Notes: generated from the sequence alone by a model not told the origin. DNA of 64,000 nt from Bacillota bacterium (GCA_023621995.1 JAMOAB010000029.1:100105-164104), one strand, 5' to 3'. Numbered from the stretch's first letter, positions 19,903 through 30,155 are shown. A program made the numbers and translations.

Positions 19903-20892
19903 ATGAACATATATGAAATTGCAAAAAGAGCAGGAGTATCTATAGCAACTGTCTCCCGAGTAATAAACAACAGTCCTAACGTCCGTAAGGAGACTAGGGA
20001 AAAGGTAGAGGCGGCTATAGAGGAGGCTAACTATACAGTTAACGACATTGCAAGGAGTTTAGCAGCTAAGACTACTCATACCATAGGTGTTATGACAATA
20101 GATGTAAGAGATAGCTATTATGCCAACGCCATATATACAATTGAACAAGAGTTTAGAACATATGGTTATAACGTAATATTATGTAATACTGGTCAAGAAC
20201 TGAGAAAGAAAAAGAAATACTTAAAGATCTTACTCGAAAAACAGGTCGATGGAATAATACTCGTAGGTTCTGTATTCAAAGAGCCTATCCATAACAATCA
20301 TATAATAGAAGCCTCTAAGAAGGTCCCCATTATAATGCTAAATAGTCACATAGGGGAAGAAAATATATATTCTATAGTCTGTGACGATTCATATGCAACT
20401 TATAATATAGTAAAATATCTCTTTGAAAAAGGACATGAACATATAAGATATGTATATGATGTAGATAGCTTTAGTGGGTTAGCTAAATTGTCAGGTTTTG
20501 AAAGAGGCATGAGAGAGTTCCATCTTCCTGTAGATGAAAATACAATAGTTCAGGTATCACCAGGAATCGAAGGTGGTATGGAGGTAATAGACAGATTAGA
20601 AAAAGAAAGTTGTAAATATACAGCCTTAGTTACAAGTGAAGATTTAATTGCAGCAGGGGTTATAAAGCGCTTACGAGATATAAAAAAAAGAGTACCACAA
20701 GATGTAGCAGTGTTTGGATTTAACAATTCTATAATATCCCTATGTACCTATCCTGAACTCTCTAGTGTAGACAATAAAGTAGAAAATATGGCACAGGAAG
20801 CAGTTAAGATTTTATATGATGTACTTAATGAAAAAGAGGTAGATAAGAAAAAGGTGGTGATTCCAGAGCTTATATTCAGAAATAGCTGTTAG
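19903..20892 (+). CDS. LacI family transcriptional regulator
   Basis: MNIYEIAKRAGVSIATVSRVINNSPNVRKETREKV HTH and hinge; periplasmic-binding-like domain. Confidence 0.96.
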   Translation: MNIYEIAKRAGVSIATVSRVINNSPNVRKETREKVEAAIEEANYTVNDIARSLAAKTTHTIGVMTIDVRDSYYANAIYTIEQEFRTYGYNVILCNTGQELRKKKKYLKILLEKQVDGIILVGSVFKEPIHNNHIIEASKKVPIIMLNSHIGEENIYSIVCDDSYATYNIVKYLFEKGHEHIRYVYDVDSFSGLAKLSGFERGMREFHLPVDENTIVQVSPGIEGGMEVIDRLEKESCKYTALVTSEDLIAAGVIKRLRDIKKRVPQDVAVFGFNNSIISLCTYPELSSVDNKVENMAQEAVKILYDVLNEKEVDKKKVVIPELIFRNSC

Positions 20893-20925
20893 CCATAGGA
20901 TTAAGTGAGGGGAGGCAAATGATAT

Positions 20926-22173
20926 ATGATTAAGTCTGACGTGATGTTAAGAAAAACGGTGGAGAAAGTAGTAGACGAAGTCAAGGTTACAGATGTGCAT
21001 ACCCATCTCTATGCTCCGTGTTTCGGAGATCTTCTTCTTTGGGGTGTGGATGAGCTAGTAACCTATCATTATCTGATTGCGGAGGCATTTAGATGGTTAG
21101 ATATCCCCTATGAAGAGTTTTGGGAATTGGATAAAGAGGCTCAATCTGATCTTATATGGCAAAAATTATTTACAGAGAATAGTCCATATAGTGAAGCATG
21201 CCGAGGTGTGCTGACTGTTCTTAACAGATTGGGGCTAGATATCAAGAAGGATGGCCTTCCAGAGTACAGGGATTTTTTCAAGAATAGGACAATCCATGAA
21301 TATATAGATATTGTATTTGATATGGCTGGAGTCAAAGAAGTTGTGATGACAAATGACCCATTTGACGATGTAGAAAGGGAAGTATGGCTCAAAAGTTATG
21401 AAAAAGATGAAAGATTTAAAGCGGCTCTTCGTATAGATCCTCTGTTAAATGGAGGAATAGATATCCTACATCAATTAAGGAGCTGGGGCTATGATGTGGA
21501 GGATCAATTGAATGAAAAGACATACTCAGGGGTACGAAGATTTTTAAGCGAATGGGTAGAGAGAATGGATGCTGTATATATGGCAGTGTCACTTCCGCCT
21601 ACATTTGATTTTCCAGAGGATTCTATGAGGGCAAAACTCATAGAAAATTGTGTGCTCCCAGTATGCAGGGAGTATAACATTCCATTTGCAATGATGATAG
21701 GTGTAAAAAAGCTAACAAATCCTGATCTTAAGCTGGCAGGCGATTCTGTAGGTAAATCTAATATAGATGCAGTAGAATATCTATGTGCTAATTTTCCTCA
21801 CAATAAATTTATGGTAACTATGCTTGCAAAGGAAAATCAACATGAACTATGTGTTGCTGCCCGTAAGTTTAGAAATCTTCTAGTATTTGGATGCTGGTGG
21901 TTTTTAAATAATCCTAGTCTTATAGACGAAATTACGCGGATGAGGTTTGAGTTACTAGGTGTAAGTGTAGTACCTCAGCATTCAGACGCTCGAGTGTTAG
22001 ATCAGCTAATATATAAATGGGATCATTCAAGGAAGATAATAGCCCATGTCCTATATGATAAATACAAGGATCTTATGGATACAGGTTGGCCCATTACTGA
22101 AGAGGATATAGTAAGGGATGTGGAAAAATTAATGGGTGCCAACTTCTGGGAGTTTATAGAAAAAGAGCTTTAA
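20926..22173 (+). CDS. Glucuronate/uronate isomerase family amidohydrolase (UxaC-like, divergent)
   Basis: VTDVHTHLYAPCFGDLLLWGVDELVTYHYL; 415 aa; C-terminal VVPQHSDARVLDQLIYKW; locus context. Confidence 0.75.
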   Translation: MIKSDVMLRKTVEKVVDEVKVTDVHTHLYAPCFGDLLLWGVDELVTYHYLIAEAFRWLDIPYEEFWELDKEAQSDLIWQKLFTENSPYSEACRGVLTVLNRLGLDIKKDGLPEYRDFFKNRTIHEYIDIVFDMAGVKEVVMTNDPFDDVEREVWLKSYEKDERFKAALRIDPLLNGGIDILHQLRSWGYDVEDQLNEKTYSGVRRFLSEWVERMDAVYMAVSLPPTFDFPEDSMRAKLIENCVLPVCREYNIPFAMMIGVKKLTNPDLKLAGDSVGKSNIDAVEYLCANFPHNKFMVTMLAKENQHELCVAARKFRNLLVFGCWWFLNNPSLIDEITRMRFELLGVSVVPQHSDARVLDQLIYKWDHSRKIIAHVLYDKYKDLMDTGWPITEEDIVRDVEKLMGANFWEFIEKEL

Positions 22174-22220
22174 ACAAATAAGGTACTGGATAATTTATGT
22201 ATCCAGTACCTTATTTGTTT
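22172..22220 (+). terminator. Strong terminator hairpin
   Basis: AAACAAATAAGGTACTGGAT-9 nt-ATCCAGTACCTTATTTGTTT, 20-bp perfect stem. Confidence 0.85.
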
Positions 22221-22436
22221 GTAATAACTTAAGTCTTTTTTTACTTTTTGGAGATAATTCTACATAATATGGGTACCTATATTATAAGTATCAATAACGT
22301 GGTTAAAACACCTCTATGGGCTTTTGACTAAAAAATCTCATATTGATACAATATATTGTATGCGATCACATTTCAAACACAAGATATGCCAAAAAACATA
22401 AAAGTTTTTAGAGAGCACACATGAGGAGGAAATCAT

Positions 22437-24821
22437 ATGGAGATGCTAACTGATAATGCCATTAAGGTACTAGAGAGGAGATACCTAGCCAAAAATAAAT
22501 CTGGTGAACTGATTGAGACTCCTGAGGATATGTTTAGAAGGGTAGCAAAGGCAGTAGCTGAAGCAGATAAAATATACGATAGTGATGCAGATATTCAAAA
22601 AGTAGAACAGGAATTTTTTGAACTCATGTCTAATTTAGAGTTCATGCCTAATTCACCTACTCTTATGAATGCTGGACGTCCACTTGGGCAACTATCTGCC
22701 TGTTTTGTATTGCCAGTAGAGGACTCTATGGAAGGAATATTTGATGCTGTTAAAAATGCTGCCCTCATACATAAAAGTGGTGGTGGAACAGGATTTAGTT
22801 TTTCACGGCTCCGGGCAAAGGGATCTACTGTAAGATCTACAGGAGGAGTAGCAAGTGGTCCGGTAAGCTTTATGAAGGTGTTTAATGCAGCGACCGAAGC
22901 AGTTAAGCAAGGTGGCACACGGCGAGGTGCCAATATGGGCATACTTAGGGTAGATCATCCCGACATATTGGAATTTATAAGCTGTAAGAAACACAATGAT
23001 GAGATAACCAATTTCAATATAAGCGTGGGAATTACTGAAGATTTTATGAAGGCCGTAGAGACGAGTTCCGACTATGACCTAATAGATCCACGTACTGGAG
23101 AACGTTGTGGACATCTTAATGCAAAAGAGGTATTTGATCTAATTGTAGAAAATGCTTGGAACAATGGTGAGCCTGGCATAATATTTTTGGATAGGATAAA
23201 TGCTGACAATGTACTGTCAAAGATAGGTGAAATAGAGAGTACCAACCCGTGTGGTGAGCAACCACTCCTTCCCTTTGAGAGCTGTAACTTAGGATCTATA
23301 AACCTGTCGAGAATGGTCAAGCTAGGCGGAAATGGTAAATATATCATAGACTATGATAAGCTTACACGGGTTGTAGACTCGTCAGTCCACTTTCTCGACA
23401 ATGTAATAGATATAAACAATTATCCATTACCTGAAATCGAGGAGATGACAAAAGGTAGTAGGAAGATAGGTCTAGGTGTCATGGGTTTTGCAGATATGCT
23501 GTTTAAACTTGGTATACCTTATAATAGCGATGAGGCCATACAAATAGCAGAGGATGTTATGAAATTTATTCAAGAGCGTTCTAAACAGGCCTCTATGGCA
23601 CTGGCAGAGAAGCGGGGAGTATTTCCCTACTATGACAAGAGCATATGGAAAGAGCGAGGCATGAAACTTAGAAATGCTACTACGACTACCATTGCACCTA
23701 CAGGTACTATAAGTATAATATGTGGTACCAGCAGTGGGGTAGAGCCTTTGTTTGCAATTTCTTTCATAAGGACTGTAATGGATGATGATGAACTGGTAGA
23801 GGTTCATCCATATTTTAAGCAGATAGCTATTGAGCGAGGATTTTATTCAGAAAAACTTATGCGAGATATAGCTCTTCACGGTTCAATCCAAGGGATGGCC
23901 TCTATTCCATCAGATATACGAAGGTGCTTTGTATGTGCCCACGATGTATCACCTGAATACCACATAAAGATGCAGGCTGCATTTCAAAGATATACAGATA
24001 ATGCCGTTTCAAAGACTGTAAATTTTCCAAGCAGTGCCACAAGGGATGATGTGAGGGAGGTATATTGGCTGGCATATGAGCTGGGATGTAAGGGTGTTAC
24101 AATATATAGGGATGGAAGTAGAGAAGGCCAGGTGCTATCGGTAAAAGCTAAGGATAAGAAGACATTAGGAAATGAGATAGAACAGCGCATGACAGAGGGA
24201 ATAGAAGGAGATAGAAGAGGTAAGATTGTTCCACGGGAGCGGCCGGATGTTACAATGGGTATAACAGAGAAGGTAAAAATAGGTTGTGGTAACCTATATA
24301 TAACCGTCAACTATGATGATCAGGGAATATGCGAGGTATTTACAAATTTAGGTAGGGCTGGTGGCTGTCCATCCCAGTCAGAGGCAACAAGCCGGCTTAT
24401 ATCTTTGGCCCTTCGCTCAGGCATTGAGGTAGAGACCATAATAGAGCAATTAAAAGGTATAAGGTGTCATTCAACACTTAGACAAAAGGGACTTAAAGTG
24501 TTATCCTGTCCCGATGCAATAGGTAGGGTTTTGGAGAAGGTTGCTATGTTGAAGCTTGATGAGGGACTAGACAATGCCAATGATATAGATATAGGGAATC
24601 ATAGTATGGTAGACAGGCATTCGTGCCTTGGTAATTGTTCTCTATGCTCCCTAAAGGATGTATGTCAAAATCCCCAGAAGGAGAATGGAGGCATATATCT
24701 AGGAGTGAGTGCAGATAGGGAATCTAAATTAAATGGTATATGTCCAGAGTGTGGATCTATAATGGAGCACGAGGGCGGATGTGTTGTGTGTAGGGCATGT
24801 GGCTATTCAAAGTGTAATTAA
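22437..24821 (+). CDS. nrdJ: Adenosylcobalamin-dependent (class II) ribonucleotide reductase
   Basis: NSPTLMNAGRPLGQLSACFVLPVEDSMEGIF; GGGTGFSFSRLR; NPCGEQPLLPFESCNLGSINL; ATTTIAPTGTISIICGTSSGVEPLFA; C-terminal Cys motifs. Confidence 0.95.
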   Translation: MEMLTDNAIKVLERRYLAKNKSGELIETPEDMFRRVAKAVAEADKIYDSDADIQKVEQEFFELMSNLEFMPNSPTLMNAGRPLGQLSACFVLPVEDSMEGIFDAVKNAALIHKSGGGTGFSFSRLRAKGSTVRSTGGVASGPVSFMKVFNAATEAVKQGGTRRGANMGILRVDHPDILEFISCKKHNDEITNFNISVGITEDFMKAVETSSDYDLIDPRTGERCGHLNAKEVFDLIVENAWNNGEPGIIFLDRINADNVLSKIGEIESTNPCGEQPLLPFESCNLGSINLSRMVKLGGNGKYIIDYDKLTRVVDSSVHFLDNVIDINNYPLPEIEEMTKGSRKIGLGVMGFADMLFKLGIPYNSDEAIQIAEDVMKFIQERSKQASMALAEKRGVFPYYDKSIWKERGMKLRNATTTTIAPTGTISIICGTSSGVEPLFAISFIRTVMDDDELVEVHPYFKQIAIERGFYSEKLMRDIALHGSIQGMASIPSDIRRCFVCAHDVSPEYHIKMQAAFQRYTDNAVSKTVNFPSSATRDDVREVYWLAYELGCKGVTIYRDGSREGQVLSVKAKDKKTLGNEIEQRMTEGIEGDRRGKIVPRERPDVTMGITEKVKIGCGNLYITVNYDDQGICEVFTNLGRAGGCPSQSEATSRLISLALRSGIEVETIIEQLKGIRCHSTLRQKGLKVLSCPDAIGRVLEKVAMLKLDEGLDNANDIDIGNHSMVDRHSCLGNCSLCSLKDVCQNPQKENGGIYLGVSADRESKLNGICPECGSIMEHEGGCVVCRACGYSKCN

Positions 24822-24861
24822 AAATATAGGTATTGCCCAAGTTGGGCAATACCTATATTTT
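24820..24861. terminator. Bidirectional terminator
   Basis: aaaaatataggtattgcccaa-g-ttgggcaatacctatattttt between convergent genes. Confidence 0.88.
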
Positions 24862-26309
24862 TAAAGTATTGGTGATAGCAGCCTAGATATAGATTCTTTA
24901 AATTTTATCCAACCAGATCTTTGGGCATATAGTTCGGAGGTTATGAGTGTACTGCAATCGAGGTCACGTATAAAGCTTTGTTCAAACTCCTTTGCAACGT
25001 TTTCGTCATATATGAATGCATTTAGCTCAAAACTCAATTTAAAACTCCTTATATCCATATTTGCACTACCAACTGATACTATCTCTCCATCTACCATCAG
25101 CAGTTTGCTATGTAAAAAACCATTGTCATATGTATATATCTTAACCCCTGCTTCTATAAGCTCCCCAGCGTAGGATGTAGAGGCCCAATATACAAAGGGA
25201 TGATCAGGTTTACAGGGTATTATTATTTTCACATCTACTCCCCCTAGGGCAGCTATCTTTAAAGCTTCTAATATACTGTCGTCAGGAATGAGGTAGGGGG
25301 TTTGCAGATATACATTTTTCTTGGCTTTAGTTATCATCTTAAAGTAGCCTTGATGTACTGCAGCCCATGTAGAATCAGGCCCGCTAGATACTACTTGTAC
25401 TCCTGTATCTCCTACTATGGGTTTGGGAGGAAAGTAACGTTCATCAAAAGGCAATCTCTCTCCGTAGGCAAAGTGCCAGTCTACCATAAAACGCATTTGA
25501 AAATAGTCCACCGCTTCCCCTTCTAGCATTGAATGAGTATCCCTCCAAAACCCATGTTTTTCAACCAATCCCATATATTCATCACCTATGTTCAAGCCGC
25601 CGGTGAAGGCCTTCATACCATCTATAATTGCGATCTTTCTGTGATTGCGGTAATTTATGCGAAAGTTTATGTATGGGAGTATTGGAGGGTAGAATTCAGC
25701 TACCTGTACTCCTGCTTTCTTTAGTTCAGCAAAATATTTTCGTGAAACTCTTATACATCCCATACCATCGTATAGGAGTCGTACTTCAACACCTTCTTTA
25801 GCTTTTTTTATTAGTAACTTTTGTAGTGATCTACCAAGATGGTCGTCTCGTATTATGTAATATTCGAGATGGACATGATCCTTTGCTTCTCTAATAGCCT
25901 TAAAGAGGGCAGGAAATTTTTCATCCCCGTTGTTTAGCATTGTAACCCTGTTATTTTGTGTATAAACAGACTGGCTATTTCTTAATTGAAGCTGTATTAT
26001 ATCGCTGTGCCTCTGTGCCACAGGCTTTATCTCATCTAGCTTTCTACTCTTTATTAGAGCAGTCTGTTGTTCTGCTATGCTCTTTAGATCTACTTCTTCC
26101 TTTTTAGCAAATAATTTCTTTTTCCGCATATCCTGTCCTATAAAAAGGTATAGAAAAAAACCTACTATGGGCATAAACATCAATACAAAGAGCCATGTCC
26201 ATGTAGCTGTGGGATTACGCCTCTCTAAAAAAACTATTATGAATGCGAAACCTATATTTATTAGCATTATAAGGAGGGTAACGTTTACATTTAATTCTAG
26301 TACAGGCAT
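24861..26309 (-). CDS. cls: Cardiolipin synthase
   Basis: Two PLD HxKxxxxD motifs (NHRKIAIIDG, LHSKLLMVDG); N-terminal TM segments. Confidence 0.95.
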   Translation of the reverse strand: MPVLELNVNVTLLIMLINIGFAFIIVFLERRNPTATWTWLFVLMFMPIVGFFLYLFIGQDMRKKKLFAKKEEVDLKSIAEQQTALIKSRKLDEIKPVAQRHSDIIQLQLRNSQSVYTQNNRVTMLNNGDEKFPALFKAIREAKDHVHLEYYIIRDDHLGRSLQKLLIKKAKEGVEVRLLYDGMGCIRVSRKYFAELKKAGVQVAEFYPPILPYINFRINYRNHRKIAIIDGMKAFTGGLNIGDEYMGLVEKHGFWRDTHSMLEGEAVDYFQMRFMVDWHFAYGERLPFDERYFPPKPIVGDTGVQVVSSGPDSTWAAVHQGYFKMITKAKKNVYLQTPYLIPDDSILEALKIAALGGVDVKIIIPCKPDHPFVYWASTSYAGELIEAGVKIYTYDNGFLHSKLLMVDGEIVSVGSANMDIRSFKLSFELNAFIYDENVAKEFEQSFIRDLDCSTLITSELYAQRSGWIKFKESISRLLSPIL

Positions 26310-26401
26310 GTATTCTCCCCCTTCTCAATATATTTTTATGATACCTATATTTATTAACCTCAAATGGAGGGGCTGAAACATCAGTTTATAGCCCTATAAA
26401 A

Positions 26402-26992
26402 TTATATCTTAGTACTTTGTAATATGAAATAGCCCTTTTTCTTTGTCAACACATTACAGTTTCCGAATATTTCCTCCAATTTCTTTATAGCAGAAGGAGC
26501 TCCCTGCTTTTTTTGTATGACTATATATAGGGAACCACCTAGTTGGAGATAGTCCCTGCTCTGTTCAAATAGCCTATATATAATTTTTTTCCCAGCCCTT
26601 ATGGGTGGATTAGTAATTATAGAATTAAATTTACTATCTATATTGGAGAACCCATCGCTTATGAAAGCCTTTGCATTCTCTATATTATTTTTTACTATAT
26701 TGGTTTGGGCAAGGTCTATAGCTCGCTTATTTATATCTACCATATAGACACAAGCATCATGGTTTAAAAAAGCCACACTTATTCCAATAGGTCCATAGCC
26801 ACACCCAAGATCTAGTATTTTTCCTTGTAGCTTAGGTAGAGAATTGATCATGAGGGATGTGCCAAAGTCTACCCTGCTTTTTGAGAAAACCCCGGCATCA
26901 GTTGTAAATTCTAGGGTATGTTCTCCTATACTATATTGTATGGTATTTATATCATGGGAGGCTTTTGGTTCTGATGAATAATAATGTTCCAT
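26402..26992 (-). CDS. Class I SAM methyltransferase (RsmC-like)
   Basis: ILDLGCGYGPIGISVAF; SIITNPPIRAGKKI. Confidence 0.9.
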   Translation of the reverse strand: MEHYYSSEPKASHDINTIQYSIGEHTLEFTTDAGVFSKSRVDFGTSLMINSLPKLQGKILDLGCGYGPIGISVAFLNHDACVYMVDINKRAIDLAQTNIVKNNIENAKAFISDGFSNIDSKFNSIITNPPIRAGKKIIYRLFEQSRDYLQLGGSLYIVIQKKQGAPSAIKKLEEIFGNCNVLTKKKGYFILQSTKI

Positions 26993-27006
26993 ATATGTCT
27001 CCTTTT

Positions 27007-27723
27007 CTATTGTATTGATGATCTTAAAAGTTCAATTTCATATTGAGTGAGCTCCCTTGCATCTCCTGGTGATAGATCATCATCGAGTTTTAAATTGCCC
27101 ATCTGTACACGCTTTAGATATAGTACTTGTTTATTTATATATTCAAACATACGCTTTATTTGATGGAACTTTCCTTCATATATTGTTATGTATACTTCAT
27201 TAGGTTTTACTATATCAAGTTGGGCAGGAAGGGTGGTAAAATCTTCGGATAAAGGGACCCCCTTTTTAAAGAGCTCTACATCGTCCTTAGTTACCGACCC
27301 ATCTATTATAGCAAAATATTTCTTGGATACAAACTTTTTTGGAGATAGGAGCTTATGAGTAAGATTGCCATCGTTTGTAAGTATTAGTAGACCTTCTGTA
27401 TCTTTATCTAGTCTTCCAACAGGAAATAGATCTAAAGCTTTAAAGTTATCATCTAATATATCCATAACTGTCTTATGAAATCTATCGTGGGTAGATGTTA
27501 TTACACCGGCAGGCTTATTTAACATGATATAATAGAACTCTTTATAATCGATTCTTTGCCCCCTTACTTCAACGATATCAGAAGAGGGAGATACTGGATA
27601 ATTAAATTTTTTTATAGTCGTTCCATTTACCTGTACTTCTCCTCTTTTTATTAATATTTTTACCTCCTTACGGCTACCTATTCCACTATTGGAAAGGAGC
27701 CTGTCGAGCCTCATACGTTTCAA
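27007..27723 (-). CDS. RsuA/RluB-family pseudouridine synthase
   Basis: S4 domain MRLDRLLSNSGIGSRKEVK; LFPVGRLDKDTEGLLILTNDG. Confidence 0.95.
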   Translation of the reverse strand: MKRMRLDRLLSNSGIGSRKEVKILIKRGEVQVNGTTIKKFNYPVSPSSDIVEVRGQRIDYKEFYYIMLNKPAGVITSTHDRFHKTVMDILDDNFKALDLFPVGRLDKDTEGLLILTNDGNLTHKLLSPKKFVSKKYFAIIDGSVTKDDVELFKKGVPLSEDFTTLPAQLDIVKPNEVYITIYEGKFHQIKRMFEYINKQVLYLKRVQMGNLKLDDDLSPGDARELTQYEIELLRSSIQ

Positions 27724-27907
27724 ATAAATTCACTCCAAAATATTATGATTTTGCTTTATATTATAGCACAAGTATGCTATTCTAATAAGGGGAGAGCAGG
27801 ATATATAACTATATTGTGTATGCTATACAGATATATACATTAAGTTTAGAGCATATATAGGTCAAAATATTATAAATAAAAATACGAAAGAGAGGATGGG
27901 GTAAAAA

Positions 27908-28354
27908 TTGATAGCCTTGGGAAGTGACCATGCAGGCTTTCATCTAAAGGAAGAGATAAAACGCCACCTTGAGAAAAGAGGTATAGAATATAAGGATTTC
28001 GGATCGTATTCTGATGCACGTGCTAACTATGCCGAATATGCAGAAAAGGTGGCAAATGCTGTGGTGAGCGGTGAGTGTGAAAGAGGTATTCTAGTGTGTG
28101 GAACGGGGATAGGCATATCCATAGCAGCTAACAAGGTCAATGGTATACGGGCAGTTGCCTGTAGTGACTGTTATTCGGCCATAATGTCTCGAAGACATAA
28201 CGACACAAATGTACTTGCATTAGGTGGTAGGGTAGTAGGGATGGGTCTTGCCACGACAATTGTAGATGCATGGCTTAATGAAGAATTCGAAGGTGGCCGG
28301 CACAAAGAGCGGATCGACTATATCAAAGATATTGAAAAGCGAAATACAAATTAA
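27908..28354 (+). CDS. rpiB: Ribose 5-phosphate isomerase B
   Basis: IALGSDHAGFHLKEEI; GILVCGTGIGISIAANKVNGIRA; SRRHNDTNVLALGGR. Confidence 0.95.
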   Translation: MIALGSDHAGFHLKEEIKRHLEKRGIEYKDFGSYSDARANYAEYAEKVANAVVSGECERGILVCGTGIGISIAANKVNGIRAVACSDCYSAIMSRRHNDTNVLALGGRVVGMGLATTIVDAWLNEEFEGGRHKERIDYIKDIEKRNTN

Positions 28355-28398
28355 TATCTTTATGTCATTTTTGCCTATTCCACTAAATTTGTAGTTAT

Positions 28399-28440
28399 CT
28401 GATATAAGAAAGCTACCCTAGGGTAGCTTTCTTATATCAG
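28399..28440. terminator. Bidirectional terminator
   Basis: CTGATATAAGAAAGCTACCC-TA-GGGTAGCTTTCTTATATCAG. Confidence 0.85.
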
Positions 28441-29571
28441 AGCCCCATGGGCTTCTTTCAATTTTTCTATTATAGGCAAGTGTTGAGGGCATGCACTTTC
28501 ACAATTGCCACATTCTACACAATGGGAAGCATCGTTATCTTTTGATATAAGATCTTTGTATCTATTTTTATAAGATTTAAAATCGTCGTATATGGAAGCA
28601 TCATTGTACATTGAAAATATAGTAGGTATTGCTACATTAGAAGGACAGGGCATACAATAATCACAGCCAGTACAACCAACCTTCATCTTGCTCTTGTAGT
28701 ATTCTTGTACCCTTTTTACAAGGGATAATTCTTCATCTGTCATTACATTTGGCTCTGCATTCTTAAAAATTTCTATATTTTCTTTGAGCTGATCCATTGT
28801 ACTTACGCCACTTAATATAGTTGTCACTTCAGGGAAATTATAGATCCATCTGAAAGCCCATTCTACAGCACTACGCTTTATTGGATAGCTATTCCAGATA
28901 TCTATGACTTCCTCAGACAAGTTTTGAGCCAGCCTTCCTCCCCTAAGAGGTTCCATTATTACCACAGGAATTCCCCGAGATCCAGCATATTTTAGTCCCT
29001 CTACTCCTGCTTGATAGTGTTCATCAAGTATATTTAACTGGATTTGACACATACACCAGTCATATGAGTCTATTATATCTTTGAATACAGGGAGTTCATC
29101 GTGGAAAGAAAACCCAGGATATCGTATCTTTCCTTTTTTTATAGCCTCATCTAAGAAATCTAATACTCCTAGTTTTCGTACGCGATGCCATTGTTTTTCG
29201 TTTAAGGCATGTAGAAGATAGAAATCGACATAATCTACTTTAAGTCTACTTAGCTGCTCATCGAGTAGCCTTTCAAAGTCTTCATATGTCTTAGCATGCC
29301 ATACAGGTAGTTTTGTAGCTATCTTGGTCTTATCTCGATAACCCTTTTTTAGCGCCTTGCCGACTATGACTTCGCTTCTTCCACCATGATAGCCATAGGC
29401 TGTATCTATGTAGGTTACACCGTTGTCGATGGCATATCTTATCATCTTTATAGCTTCATCTTCGTCTACTTGAGAATCATCACTATATCCTTCCTCCATG
29501 GGTAATCTCATGCAGCCCATTCCAAACCTGGATACTTTGAACCCTAATTTGCCAAATTCAACATAATGCAT
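28432..29571 (-). CDS. Aldo/keto reductase with C-terminal 4Fe-4S domain
   Basis: GFKVSRFGMGCMRLP; DTAYGYHGGRSEVIVGKAL; CTGCDYCMPCP and CVECGNCESACP. Confidence 0.94.
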   Translation of the reverse strand: MHYVEFGKLGFKVSRFGMGCMRLPMEEGYSDDSQVDEDEAIKMIRYAIDNGVTYIDTAYGYHGGRSEVIVGKALKKGYRDKTKIATKLPVWHAKTYEDFERLLDEQLSRLKVDYVDFYLLHALNEKQWHRVRKLGVLDFLDEAIKKGKIRYPGFSFHDELPVFKDIIDSYDWCMCQIQLNILDEHYQAGVEGLKYAGSRGIPVVIMEPLRGGRLAQNLSEEVIDIWNSYPIKRSAVEWAFRWIYNFPEVTTILSGVSTMDQLKENIEIFKNAEPNVMTDEELSLVKRVQEYYKSKMKVGCTGCDYCMPCPSNVAIPTIFSMYNDASIYDDFKSYKNRYKDLISKDNDASHCVECGNCESACPQHLPIIEKLKEAHGALI

Positions 29572-29887
29572 ATGCTATCCCTCCATCTTCATTTACTATA
29601 TTGTTATTATACCATAGACAAGGATGTGGGAGAGTGGTTATGTTGACAAAAAATTACTAATCGTATATTATGGGAAAGAATATAGTTCATCTTTGGGGAG
29701 AGTACTCTTCCTTTTAGATGTTCTCTATATACCAATCCCTAACAAAAAAGAGTTATGCTCTGATTTGGAAGGTGACGGATATATATGATTTAGCCTTTTT
29801 GTATACCAAAGGGCCTATGTTGTCATTCGTACTTTCCAAATGGAGGTGCGAATTTTTATGTTTTGGGGTTTAAAGGAGGCATATTAT

Positions 29888-30139
29888 ATGAAAAAGATTG
29901 GAGTAATCAGTGCTATTTTAGAAGAACCTAGTGAAAGTCAGCAGGACTTTAACAACATAGTGTCATCATTTAAGGGCATTATAAGGGGCCGTATGGGTAT
30001 TCCCTTTGAGGAGGAACAAATTGCAGTCATATCTCTTACAGTAGTTGGCAAGTTAGATGAGATAAATAGCTTAACAGGTAAATTAGGTAATCTTCCAAAT
30101 GTATTGGTGAAGACAGCCATTTCAAAGAAAGAAATATGA
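29888..30139 (+). CDS. TM1266-like iron-only hydrogenase system regulator
   Basis: ATG at 29888 behind AAAGGAGG; MKKIGVISAILEEPSESQQDFNNIVSSFKGIIRGRMGIP; adjacent to hydG. Confidence 0.88.
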   Translation: MKKIGVISAILEEPSESQQDFNNIVSSFKGIIRGRMGIPFEEEQIAVISLTVVGKLDEINSLTGKLGNLPNVLVKTAISKKEI

Positions 30140-30155
30140 AGGGTGGGGTAGTAAT

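Noticed and set aside
20661-20676. TATAAAGCGCTTACGA half-match to the operator inside the lacI-family gene
   Set aside because: Only one half-site matches and it is within coding sequence; not supported as an operator.
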